Origin: Flavobacterium ustbae
GTDB lineage: Bacteria; Bacteroidota; Bacteroidia; Flavobacteriales; Flavobacteriaceae
Direction: 5' to 3'
Length of the DNA stretch: 64,000 nucleotides
Assembly (NCBI RefSeq): GCF_003946915.1
Contig: NZ_RPOC01000010.1
Coordinates: forward strand, 62,001 to 126,000
Shown piece after piece: positions 35,011 to 43,269 of this stretch. Each line of letters starts with the position of its first letter. Positions within the stretch are counted from its first letter, which is position 1. The notes below the pieces were generated by a model. It was not told where the DNA came from, made no database searches, and saw nothing but the letters and a program-made list of their open reading frames with translations. The position numbers and the translations under genes were made by a program.

Positions 35011-37176
35011 TTATTGCTTCAAGATTTTTTTCGAATAAGAACCTTTACTGTCATTAACTTTTACGATGTAAACGCCCTTTGGCAATCTAGAAATTTCGAT
35101 TTTAGCTTGATTTCCTTTTACAAAATTTACATTCTTCTTTAAAACTGGTTGTCCAGTTATATTAAAAATATCTACATCGGCATCTCCTTCGTGATTGGTA
35201 TCAATTTTTAAAGAATCATCTGCTTCATCGACAAAAATTGTCGTGTCATTTGAACTTGTATTTTCAATAGAAGCTGTTTCTGCCACTATAGCACTTTTTG
35301 CTGCCAAAGATTCAACTTGTACTAACTGCCATTGCTGATTTAAACCTCCTGTATAAGCCCAAACCTGAATATTTGCTCCGTTTGCTGTAGAAACATTTTC
35401 CACATCAAGAGATTTACCGCTATTTACATTTATAATTTTATAATAGCCACCGCCAAGACTTGTAACCGTCCATTTAAATTCGTTTGAAGACGAGAAGGTT
35501 TTCTGCTGTACTTTTAAGCCATCACCAGTTCCATTATTTTCAACAGCCAAATACATTCCTGTTGATTTTACTATGATGTAATAATTTCCGTTTCCGTCAG
35601 AAACAAATTTCCAACGCTGGTTACTTCCGCCTCCGTTTGTAATATCGTACTGCTGAATTCTGCTTCCGCTTGTTGTTGAATTATCTGCAACGTCTAAACC
35701 TTTATTACTGTTTCGCGAAATAATATTGTAATAACCCGGAAAACCCGTAACAGGCGGAGTTGTAGCTCCCCAATTAAATGTCACCGCAGAAGACGCTGGA
35801 ACCGCATAATTAAATGCTGACGATCCCGAAACCACTTTTATCGTATTGGATGATCCTCCAGAATTATAAACTAACAATGCCGTAGATCCATCAGGATTTT
35901 TAAATCCGACAGAAAGAATGCTTCCGCTTGAACTTGAAGCTGCAATTCTAACTGCTCCTGGTTTTACAAATTTTGAAATCTGCCCGATAATGTAATACGC
36001 CACATTCTTAGTATAACTTGTACTATTATTTACCGTAATGGCTCCTAAACAAGAGGTGCATCCTCCAGGAGTTCTTGGGCCCATACTTGGATTATTTGCC
36101 GCATTCCATTCTAAAACTGTTTTAGACCAGTTTGTTGTGCTTCCGATAACTACATTTTGCATGTGCCATCCAAAATCACCGCCGAAGTTTCCGCCAGCAC
36201 CCGTATATTGTTCTGTAAAATAAACGTTCTTATTAGTAGCATTTTTTACTGTTGACATTGCCGAGATATTTCCTAAATACAAGTGAAATGCCGCGCCATC
36301 AACATAACTGCTGTTATTTAAAACATCAATTGGATAAGCTGTATTATCGCAATTATGATCGAAAGCAATAATTTTTACATTTCCAAAACCCGCCGCTGCC
36401 ATTTGAGGCCCTAACTGCTGATTGATAAAATTCTTTTGTTCTGTAGAATTCATCAGCATACTAGGTTCGTTATGTGGATTTTCAGGTTCGTTTTGAGGTG
36501 TAATGGCCCAAATCGGAATTCCCTGTGCCTGCATTGCCTGAAGATACTTTACAAAATATTTTGCATAAGCGGCATAATATTGCGTTTGCAGACTTCCTCC
36601 TATCCAGGAACCATTCGTTTTCATCCATCTTGGCGCTGACCACGGTGTTGCCAGAATTTTAATGTTTGGATTTATCAGCTGGATTTTTTTAATAATTGGA
36701 ATTAAATAGGTCAAATCTGGTCCATTTAAACTAAAATTGTTCATATTTGTATCTCCAGAAGTTTCATTGTAACTGTAAGAAGAACTGCTTAAGTCTGAAG
36801 CAGCAATACTAATACGAACTACACTGGCATTTAATCCAGTAGTAGGATTGTATAAATCGTTCAATAACTGGTTTTGCTGTGTGGCTGCCATTCCAGCAAT
36901 GACTTCACAGCTTCCTTCGGTAAGTGTGTAACCGAAACCTTCCATAGTTTGATAAGTAGTTCCTGCATTTACTGTTACAGTAGAAGGATTGGTTCCTGAA
37001 TTGGTTCCGAAACTTACTGTTGACTGTTGTTGAAGCAGTTTGCTTTGATCTCCTGAGGTGATCCAAGGAGTTACCGTCTGAGCATTTAAGCTGTTCATAA
37101 ATAAAAGCGTACTGCAACATAAAAGTTTCAACGCTTTACTTACCCGATCTGTAGGTGTTTGAGTAGTTTTGTGCAT
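35011..37176 (-). CDS. Secreted GH30 glycoside hydrolase with ricin-type lectin domain and T9SS tail
   Basis: This 721-residue protein has a signal peptide (about 1-32), a GH30 catalytic domain (about 60-470), a ricin-type beta-trefoil (about 480-622, with repeated QQW/QRW motifs GSNQRWKFV and GLNQQWQLV) and a type IX secretion sorting domain at the C-terminus (about 655-721, ending LPKGVYIVKVNDSKGSYSKK). Likely catalytic residues are E230 (ITPQNEPENP, acid/base) and E322 (VYFTEQYTG, nucleophile). GH30 includes endo-beta-1,6-glucanases and xylanases; the exact activity is undetermined. The lectin domain probably binds the polysaccharide. Confidence 0.9.
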   Translation of the reverse strand: MHKTTQTPTDRVSKALKLLCCSTLLFMNSLNAQTVTPWITSGDQSKLLQQQSTVSFGTNSGTNPSTVTVNAGTTYQTMEGFGYTLTEGSCEVIAGMAATQQNQLLNDLYNPTTGLNASVVRISIAASDLSSSSYSYNETSGDTNMNNFSLNGPDLTYLIPIIKKIQLINPNIKILATPWSAPRWMKTNGSWIGGSLQTQYYAAYAKYFVKYLQAMQAQGIPIWAITPQNEPENPHNEPSMLMNSTEQKNFINQQLGPQMAAAGFGNVKIIAFDHNCDNTAYPIDVLNNSSYVDGAAFHLYLGNISAMSTVKNATNKNVYFTEQYTGAGGNFGGDFGWHMQNVVIGSTTNWSKTVLEWNAANNPSMGPRTPGGCTSCLGAITVNNSTSYTKNVAYYIIGQISKFVKPGAVRIAASSSSGSILSVGFKNPDGSTALLVYNSGGSSNTIKVVSGSSAFNYAVPASSAVTFNWGATTPPVTGFPGYYNIISRNSNKGLDVADNSTTSGSRIQQYDITNGGGSNQRWKFVSDGNGNYYIIVKSTGMYLAVENNGTGDGLKVQQKTFSSSNEFKWTVTSLGGGYYKIINVNSGKSLDVENVSTANGANIQVWAYTGGLNQQWQLVQVESLAAKSAIVAETASIENTSSNDTTIFVDEADDSLKIDTNHEGDADVDIFNITGQPVLKKNVNFVKGNQAKIEISRLPKGVYIVKVNDSKGSYSKKILKQ

Positions 37177-37453
37177 TTTTTTGTGGTTTTGGTTTGATAA
37201 TTAGTTTTTTCTCATTTATTCAGTTTTATTTTACTAAAACATCACAATATTATGAGTATTTTTACAATATTATTATTTTTATTACTTTACAAATACACAT
37301 CAAATTAAAAAAAAAGATATAACAAAAACTCATCTAATTGATTTTCAAAATACTGAAAAACAATGTTTTAAAAAATAAAAAATCATAAAAAACTTACCTT
37401 AAAAAAGCGAAATAACTCATCATAAAATAAAAAATCTATACAAATCCTTACAA

Positions 37454-37491
37454 ATTGTCATTTTTCCAGCAATTAAAAGGCATATGACAAT
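37454..37491 (+). promoter_or_regulatory. Inverted repeat ATTGTCAT/ATGACAAT upstream of truncated haemoglobin
   Basis: The 8-bp arms at 37454-37461 and 37484-37491 are exact complements with a centre-to-centre distance of 30 bp, about three helical turns. They lie just upstream of the -7 box at 37521-37528, a position suited to an operator. The regulator is unknown. Confidence 0.4.
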
Positions 37492-37520
37492 TATCAGCAA
37501 AGCAAAAGAAAGATAAATTG

Positions 37521-37528
37521 TACTTTTG
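37521..37528 (+). promoter_or_regulatory. -7 box (TACTTTTG) for truncated haemoglobin
   Basis: Matches TAnnTTTG, 23 bases before the ATG. A -33 TTG is not clear. Confidence 0.5.
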
Positions 37529-37551
37529 CATTTTACTTTAAATACAATAAA

Positions 37552-37962
37552 ATGACAGCTTTAAAAGATATTTCTACGATAGAAGACATTCAGCAGATGG
37601 TAAACAGCTTTTATGGTAATGTTAGAAAAGACGATTTAATTGGTCCAATTTTTAATGATAAACTTCAAGATCGCTGGGAACCACATTTACAAAAGATGTA
37701 CAATTTCTGGCAGACGATTTTGTTTGATGTTCGCGCTTACTCAGGAACTCCATTTCCGCCGCACAAGCAATTACCTGTAGACAAAACGCATTTTGATCGA
37801 TGGATTGCCATTTTTAATTCAACAATAGATGCTCAATTTGCTGGCCCTATAACAGAGGAAGCCAAAATGCGCGCAACCAATATGGCTTTTATGTTTAGCC
37901 ATAAAATTGAATATTTTAGAAATGCAGAGAATGAAATGAGAAATGCACTAAAAAAATCATAA
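37552..37962 (+). CDS. Group III truncated haemoglobin
   Basis: This 136-residue protein has the truncated 2-on-2 globin pattern of group III: MVNSFYGNVRKDDLIGPIF, then WEPHLQKMYNFWQTILFD with the conserved FW pair, PFPPHKQLPVDKTHFDRWI with the proximal histidine region, and a C-terminal helix (NMAFMFSHKIEYF). Such proteins bind oxygen or nitric oxide at a haem; group III members are often linked to NO or nitrogen chemistry. It lies 73 bases from phenylalanine hydroxylase on the same strand but has its own promoter. Confidence 0.88.
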   Translation: MTALKDISTIEDIQQMVNSFYGNVRKDDLIGPIFNDKLQDRWEPHLQKMYNFWQTILFDVRAYSGTPFPPHKQLPVDKTHFDRWIAIFNSTIDAQFAGPITEEAKMRATNMAFMFSHKIEYFRNAENEMRNALKKS

Positions 37963-38112
37963 CATCTAAAATTTCAGTTATGATTAAATTTTAAACCCCA
38001 AAATCTATAATAACGCAATAAAATTAATATCTTATAAAATATTTGTGATTTATGTCACCGAAAAAGCAGGTTAAATTCGTAATTTTACAATCTAATCTAC
38101 ATCGTTTTCGAA

Positions 38113-39867
38113 ATGAATCCAAATATTGAAACAAATCCGCTTTTAGATCGATTGCCTAAGCATTTACAGCAATTCATTAAACCTCAAGATTATAGCGATT
38201 ACACTCCTATCAATCAGGCAGTTTGGCGATATGTTATGCGTAAAAATGTAGATTATCTTTCTAAAGTGGCGCATCATTCGTATTTGGAAGGATTAAAAAA
38301 AACAGGAATCGAAATTGATTCTATTCCGAGCATGTATGGCATGAACCGAATTCTAAGCGAAATAGGCTGGGCGGCAGTTGCAGTCGATGGTTTTATTCCG
38401 CCAAATGCTTTTATGGAATTTCAGGCCTATAATGTTTTGGTTATTGCTTCAGATATACGTCAATTAGAACATATAGAATATACTCCTGCTCCAGACATCA
38501 TTCACGAAGGTGCTGGTCACGCTCCTATTATTGCCAATCCTGAATATGCGGAATATTTAAGACGTTTTGGTGAAATTGGCTGTAAAGCAATTTCTTCACA
38601 TAAAGATTATCAGATGTACGAAGCGATTCGTCTGCTTTCTATCTTAAAAGAGGCAGAAGATACGCCGCAGGAAAAAATCGATGAAGCTGAAAAAGCGGTT
38701 GCCGATTTACAGAATGATATGGGAGAATTATCTGAAATGGCTCAAATAAGAAACTTGCATTGGTGGACAGTTGAATACGGATTGATTGGAACGGTCGAAA
38801 ACCCGAAAATCTACGGCGCGGGATTACTTTCTTCTATTGGTGAAAGCGCCCATTGTATGACTGATAATGTGAAAAAAATCCCTTATGATATTTCGGCGGC
38901 CAATCAGAATTTTGATATTACACAATTACAGCCTCAGCTGTATGTAACGCCTACTTTTTCTCATTTGAGTTTGATTTTGGAAGAATTTGCCAATAAAATG
39001 GCTTTAAGAACTGGAGGTCTTTCGGGAATTCAAAAACTGATTCAATCGAATGCTTTAGGAACGATTGAATTGAGTACTGGTTTACAAATTTCGGGAGTTT
39101 TTACCAATGTAATTGAAGAAGATCATAAACCTGTTTATATTCAGACTACTGGAAAAACGGCTTTGGCTTACCGCGAAAAAGAGTTAGTAGGTCATGGAAC
39201 TTTAACGCATCCACACGGATTTGGAAGTCCGATTGGGAAACTGAAAGGTTTTAATCTGGCGATTGAAGATATGAGTCCGAAAGATTTACAGGCTTATAGT
39301 ATTGTTGAAAATGAAACGGTGAAATTGGAATTTGAAGGCAATATCATCGTTGAAGGTGAAATAATTACAGGATCTCGAAATTTACACGGAGAAATTATTT
39401 TAATTAGTTTTAGAAATTGCACCGTAACTCATGGCGAAACTATTTTGTTTCAGCCAGAATGGGGTAACTACGATATGGCGATTGGTAAAAAAGTGATTTC
39501 TGCTTTTTCTGGTCCAGCTGATGTAAATAGTTTTGACTTAATTAATATTGTTCCATCTACGCAAACCATTAAAGCAAAACATACGGATGAACGTGACGAA
39601 TTGGAGTTTTTATATGCTGCTGTTCGTACCATTCGTGAAAACAAAGAAAGCAAAACGGAGCTTCAAAATATCTTTCATAAATTAAAAGAAAACCATACAA
39701 ATGACTGGTTGCTTTCTGTTGAAATTGCCGAGCTTTTAAAAGATTCTTCGGATCCTCTTTTACAGGAAGTTTTAACTCATTTAGAACAACTGAAAGCAAA
39801 ACGTCCTGAAGTTGCTCACTTAATTTCTGGGGGTTTGGATTTGATTTTTTCTACTGCGAAAGTTTAA
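38113..39867 (+). CDS. Aromatic amino acid hydroxylase (phenylalanine 4-monooxygenase)
   Basis: This 584-residue, iron- and pterin-dependent enzyme hydroxylates an aromatic amino acid, most likely phenylalanine to tyrosine. The iron ligands are in DIIHEGAGHAPIIANPEYAE (two His) and the Glu in MYEAIRLLS. The catalytic domain (about 1-300) is followed by about 280 residues with no known domain in bacterial PhhA but common in Bacteroidota homologues, including FHKLKENHTNDWLLSVEIAE. It ends in the C-terminal extension and is followed by repeat C. No pterin recycling gene is nearby. Confidence 0.88.
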   Translation: MNPNIETNPLLDRLPKHLQQFIKPQDYSDYTPINQAVWRYVMRKNVDYLSKVAHHSYLEGLKKTGIEIDSIPSMYGMNRILSEIGWAAVAVDGFIPPNAFMEFQAYNVLVIASDIRQLEHIEYTPAPDIIHEGAGHAPIIANPEYAEYLRRFGEIGCKAISSHKDYQMYEAIRLLSILKEAEDTPQEKIDEAEKAVADLQNDMGELSEMAQIRNLHWWTVEYGLIGTVENPKIYGAGLLSSIGESAHCMTDNVKKIPYDISAANQNFDITQLQPQLYVTPTFSHLSLILEEFANKMALRTGGLSGIQKLIQSNALGTIELSTGLQISGVFTNVIEEDHKPVYIQTTGKTALAYREKELVGHGTLTHPHGFGSPIGKLKGFNLAIEDMSPKDLQAYSIVENETVKLEFEGNIIVEGEIITGSRNLHGEIILISFRNCTVTHGETILFQPEWGNYDMAIGKKVISAFSGPADVNSFDLINIVPSTQTIKAKHTDERDELEFLYAAVRTIRENKESKTELQNIFHKLKENHTNDWLLSVEIAELLKDSSDPLLQEVLTHLEQLKAKRPEVAHLISGGLDLIFSTAKV

Positions 39868-39872
39868 TTTTT

Positions 39873-40129
39873 TTTTGCCACGAAGGCACTAAGACGCGAA
39901 GTTTTTATTTCAAACAGATTTTATTGATTTATGCTGATGTGCGCAGATTTTTTTTAATCTCGAAAAGTCGCGAAGTCGCAGAGTTTTTTCTCGAGATTTT
40001 GGAGATTGTGCAGCATTTTTTTCTCCTTCTTAGAAATGATAAAAAATTAGCAAAATCCTTTTTAATCTTTTAATCTGTGGCATTAAAACAAAAGCTTAGT
40101 ACCTCAGCCTCAGTACCTTCGTGGCAAAA
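39873..40129. repeat. Repeat element C, 14-bp terminal inverted repeats
   Basis: TTTTGCCACGAAGG (39873-39886) and CCTTCGTGGCAAAA (40116-40129) are perfect inverted repeats bounding 257 bp. Inside lie CTCGAAAAGTCGCGAAGTCG, a CTTTTTAATCTTTTAATCTG block (the CACAGATTAAAA family) and a TTAGTACCTCAGCCTCAGTA block. The element separates the convergent hydroxylase and DUF4230 genes and carries no gene. Confidence 0.8.
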
Positions 40130-40131
40130 CC

Positions 40132-40761
40132 CTACAATTTGAGGTCTTCTGTAAATTCTTTTTCAGATTCGATAGTCTTTCCGTTGTATTGCAATGTCCA
40201 GCCCATTGAATTGGTTAGAATTAAAATCTTAGACAACTCGCTGATTAGTCGATTTTGGGCATTCTTTTTAAGAGGTGAATTTTCGATTTTTTTTGCCAGA
40301 TTAGCTTTTACCGATTTGTTGATTTTATTGTAATCGTCTCCCGTAAATGGGTTTAGTTTGCTTTGTTCTACATCGTAAAATTTAATATCGGGATTGATTT
40401 TAATTTCTTCTTTCGGAATATTTAAAATCGTGATGGTTTTGTTTTTTTCGTCAATGTCATATTTCATTTGATGCAAATCGTAAGCAACAGTAACGTCGGC
40501 ATTAACGACAATTAAAGCTTTTTTTTCAAAAGAAATCATATCCAAAAAATATTTCTGCTGGTTTTTATAGGTCACTACTTCAGAGAAATGTCCTTCGGTA
40601 ACTACCAATTTTCCAACGTTAAGAATCTGCTGCTGAATCAAGTTGGTATTATATTCCAAATCAGAATCATCCTCTTTTTTGAACTGGCAATATTTAAAAG
40701 CCAGAACAATTAATATGACGATTACAGTGATTCCTAAAATTCTCTTGATCAAGTTTTGCAT
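40132..40761 (-). CDS. DUF4230 membrane-anchored protein
   Basis: This 209-residue protein has an N-terminal membrane anchor (RILGITVIVILIVLAFKY) and the DUF4230 domain, with the characteristic VGKLVVTEGHFSEVVTYK and VNADVTVAYDLHQMKYDIDE stretches. The mature part lies in the periplasm. Function is unknown. It is convergent with the hydroxylase and has repeat elements on both sides. Confidence 0.85.
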   Translation of the reverse strand: MQNLIKRILGITVIVILIVLAFKYCQFKKEDDSDLEYNTNLIQQQILNVGKLVVTEGHFSEVVTYKNQQKYFLDMISFEKKALIVVNADVTVAYDLHQMKYDIDEKNKTITILNIPKEEIKINPDIKFYDVEQSKLNPFTGDDYNKINKSVKANLAKKIENSPLKKNAQNRLISELSKILILTNSMGWTLQYNGKTIESEKEFTEDLKL

Positions 40762-40800
40762 TCTCTAAAATATTTTAGACCAAATTAACTCATTTTTTTC

Positions 40801-40933
40801 TTTTTCGCCACGAATTCACGAATTAACTCTAATCATTTTGTTTGTATTATTTCTAATTTCACAAATTCCAATTCGTGAAATTAAAATTTAATAAAATATA
40901 AATTGTGCCAATTCGTGAATTCGTGGCGAAAAA
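40801..40933. repeat. Repeat element D, 24-bp perfect terminal inverted repeats
   Basis: Arms 40801-40824 and 40910-40933 are exact complements (core CGCCACGAATTCACGAATT), bounding 133 bp. A second, nested hairpin (AATTTCAC / GTGAAATT at about 40855-40880) lies inside. It sits between DUF4230 and tamL, both on the minus strand. No target-site duplication is evident. Confidence 0.85.
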
Positions 40934-40947
40934 AAACCTCAAAAAAG

Positions 40948-43269
40948 TTAGAACGGATATCCAATCGCGATATTTAGAATCAGATTGTCTTTTCTCCAAG
41001 AACTGCTTCCAAAATCAATATCATCAATTACCCATCTTTGACCGTCTGGCAATGAAGGATTTCGAAGCGGAATAGCTAAATCGGTTCTTAAAATTAAAAA
41101 CGACAGATCGAATCTTAAACCAACTCCCGCTCCTATGGCGATTTCTTTCATAAAGTCTTTTGAAATTTCTGCTCCAGGTTTATTCGGATCAGCATTTAAG
41201 AGCCAAATATTTCCTGCATCAAAAAACACTGCTCCTCTTACAATGCTAAACAATTTAGCGCGATACTCGGTATTAAATTCGAGTTTAAAATCGGCTGATT
41301 GATCGGGTGTATAATTTAGATTAGTGGTGTTTGGTGGAATAACATAACTTCCTGGGCCTAATGTTCTTGCTCTAAAAGCACGAATACTATTGGTTCCTCC
41401 TACTACAAATTGTTTTGATGTTGGTAAAGTTCGCGAGTTACCATAAGCAAATCCGGCACCAACAATCAATCGACTTGCCAATTCACTTTCTTTTCCAAGC
41501 TTCATATAATGTCTAAAATCAGTTTTGATTTTTACGTACTGACTAAACGGAACATCGAAAATTTTTATCGTGTCATTTTTTTTGATATTAGCGCCAGTAA
41601 CCAAACCGGTGATATTTCCTGCCAAATCCAATTCTCCATTAAAATAGATTGTATGCTTTCTTCTTTTCTGCATCGTATTAGTATACGTGTAATTGTAAGT
41701 TGGACCAAAAATCAATTGTTTTTCAATCACTCTTCCTAAAGCTGGATCTTTATCAATATCTGCTTGATATTCCTCCGTTACATGATTAGGACTTACATAA
41801 GTCACATCAATAACGTTTAATTGATGTTCTTTTCGAATGTTTTCTTTCCACAAATATCCAAACGAAGTATTAAAAGAATTCAACGCATACAATTGTGTCC
41901 TTTTTTGATATTCGTAGCGAAGCGTTGCTTTGGTTCTTGGCACATATTCGCTGTTTCCTTCAATATTAAAAGGTGTGATAAATCTCGGCCAGGTCAAACT
42001 AACTTCGCCTCCCAATTTATAAATATTTTTCCCTTTATTTGGTCCGCCAAGCTGAAAATCGGCTCCTCCAAAAACAGAAGCTGTAAACAATTCCGCTCCT
42101 TTTAAGAAATTTCGATTGTTCCAATTCAGGTTTACTTCTGTTCCTGTATAACTTGCAGAATTGGTTTTTCCTAAAACTTCAACACGAATGAATTTCTTTG
42201 GTAAAAGTGTTAGAAAATAATACGAATCCAGCGCATTATCAATACTATCAGAAGGTTTAAATTCGTTTTTAACAAAGCTGAAAGTTCCGAGATTTACAAA
42301 ACGATTCAGCGTTAAATTATGATCTTTTCTGTTGTATAAATCGCCTTTTTTAAAATAAATAGTTCGGTCAAAAACTCTTGGTTTAAAAGTATCAGCGGTG
42401 TCAATTATGGTAAAATCTTTGTATTGCAAAATATCTCTTTTCCTGTAAACCATAGTATCGTTTGCCAGAGAATAATTAGGATAAACAAATATATTGTTGA
42501 TCTTGTAAGCTCTTAGTGCTTTTGCAGGCGTTTCGTTTTTGATTACAATTTTAATCTTCACTTCATGATCGCCTTTACTGCTGTCAACTTGCGCCAAAAG
42601 ATAATCGGGATTAAAATAATAATATCCTTTTTCTTTTAATCTGGCGTCTATACGTTCTCTCTCTGCTTTTATTAAATCCAGATCATACGGTTTTCCAACT
42701 TTTAAAAGACTTCTTCGGCTTGATCTTCCGATAATTTTTGACATTTTAAGCGAATCATCTGGAAAAGTCACGCTTTTGATAATGTATTGTTTTCTTGGCG
42801 TTACAATATATTCTGCAGTTGCTCTTTTATTTCTAACGGTAGAATCGGCGCTGACACGAGTTTTAAAATAACCTTTGTTTTCGGTATAATTTCGCAGAAC
42901 CGATGCATTATAATCTAAATCGACTTTACTAAAAAGAACAGGCTCTTCTCCTACTTTATTTTTAAGCCAATATCTAAATCCTTTTTCTTTTTTAGGCGTT
43001 CCAGCAATATTATAAAACCATAATTTGGGACGTAAACCCAAGAAGGTTTTATTTGGTTTTGGGCGCAATAAACCTTCTAATTCTGTTTCCAGTGCTTTTC
43101 TATCTTTCTTTTTAATGATCGAATCTTTGACTTCTACTGAGCCTCCAACATATAAAAAATCACCTTCTGGAAGATACTTCGTGTTGCTGCATCCTAAAAC
43201 AAAAAATAAGGAAAACAGTGCCACACATTTCGTAAAATAATTTATTGTATGATTATGTTTTTTGCTCAT
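40948..43269 (-). CDS. TamL/BamA-like outer-membrane assembly lipoprotein
   Basis: The protein has about 773 residues with a lipobox (FFVLGC), several POTRA-like repeats (for example around RRSLLKVGKPYDLDLIKAER) and a C-terminal Omp85 barrel (VVGGTNSIRAFRARTLGPGS, with the RAF-type conserved turn, and AGVGLRFDLSFLILRTDLAI). It is the Bacteroidota partner of TamB in outer-membrane protein or lipid assembly. The ATG at 43267-43269 (MSKKHNHTIN) is chosen because the codons before it open at a TTG. It overlaps the tamB stop by 17 bases, implying coupling. Confidence 0.88.
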   Translation of the reverse strand: MSKKHNHTINYFTKCVALFSLFFVLGCSNTKYLPEGDFLYVGGSVEVKDSIIKKKDRKALETELEGLLRPKPNKTFLGLRPKLWFYNIAGTPKKEKGFRYWLKNKVGEEPVLFSKVDLDYNASVLRNYTENKGYFKTRVSADSTVRNKRATAEYIVTPRKQYIIKSVTFPDDSLKMSKIIGRSSRRSLLKVGKPYDLDLIKAERERIDARLKEKGYYYFNPDYLLAQVDSSKGDHEVKIKIVIKNETPAKALRAYKINNIFVYPNYSLANDTMVYRKRDILQYKDFTIIDTADTFKPRVFDRTIYFKKGDLYNRKDHNLTLNRFVNLGTFSFVKNEFKPSDSIDNALDSYYFLTLLPKKFIRVEVLGKTNSASYTGTEVNLNWNNRNFLKGAELFTASVFGGADFQLGGPNKGKNIYKLGGEVSLTWPRFITPFNIEGNSEYVPRTKATLRYEYQKRTQLYALNSFNTSFGYLWKENIRKEHQLNVIDVTYVSPNHVTEEYQADIDKDPALGRVIEKQLIFGPTYNYTYTNTMQKRRKHTIYFNGELDLAGNITGLVTGANIKKNDTIKIFDVPFSQYVKIKTDFRHYMKLGKESELASRLIVGAGFAYGNSRTLPTSKQFVVGGTNSIRAFRARTLGPGSYVIPPNTTNLNYTPDQSADFKLEFNTEYRAKLFSIVRGAVFFDAGNIWLLNADPNKPGAEISKDFMKEIAIGAGVGLRFDLSFLILRTDLAIPLRNPSLPDGQRWVIDDIDFGSSSWRKDNLILNIAIGYPF

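Larger units (their letters stand above)
37177..37551. other. Divergent intergenic region, GH30 / truncated haemoglobin
   Basis: This 375-bp AT-rich gap separates divergent genes. It holds the truncated haemoglobin -7 box and an inverted repeat described below. I see no ORF, RNA gene or dispersed repeat in the rest, which includes poly-A/T stretches at 37300-37440. Confidence 0.6.
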
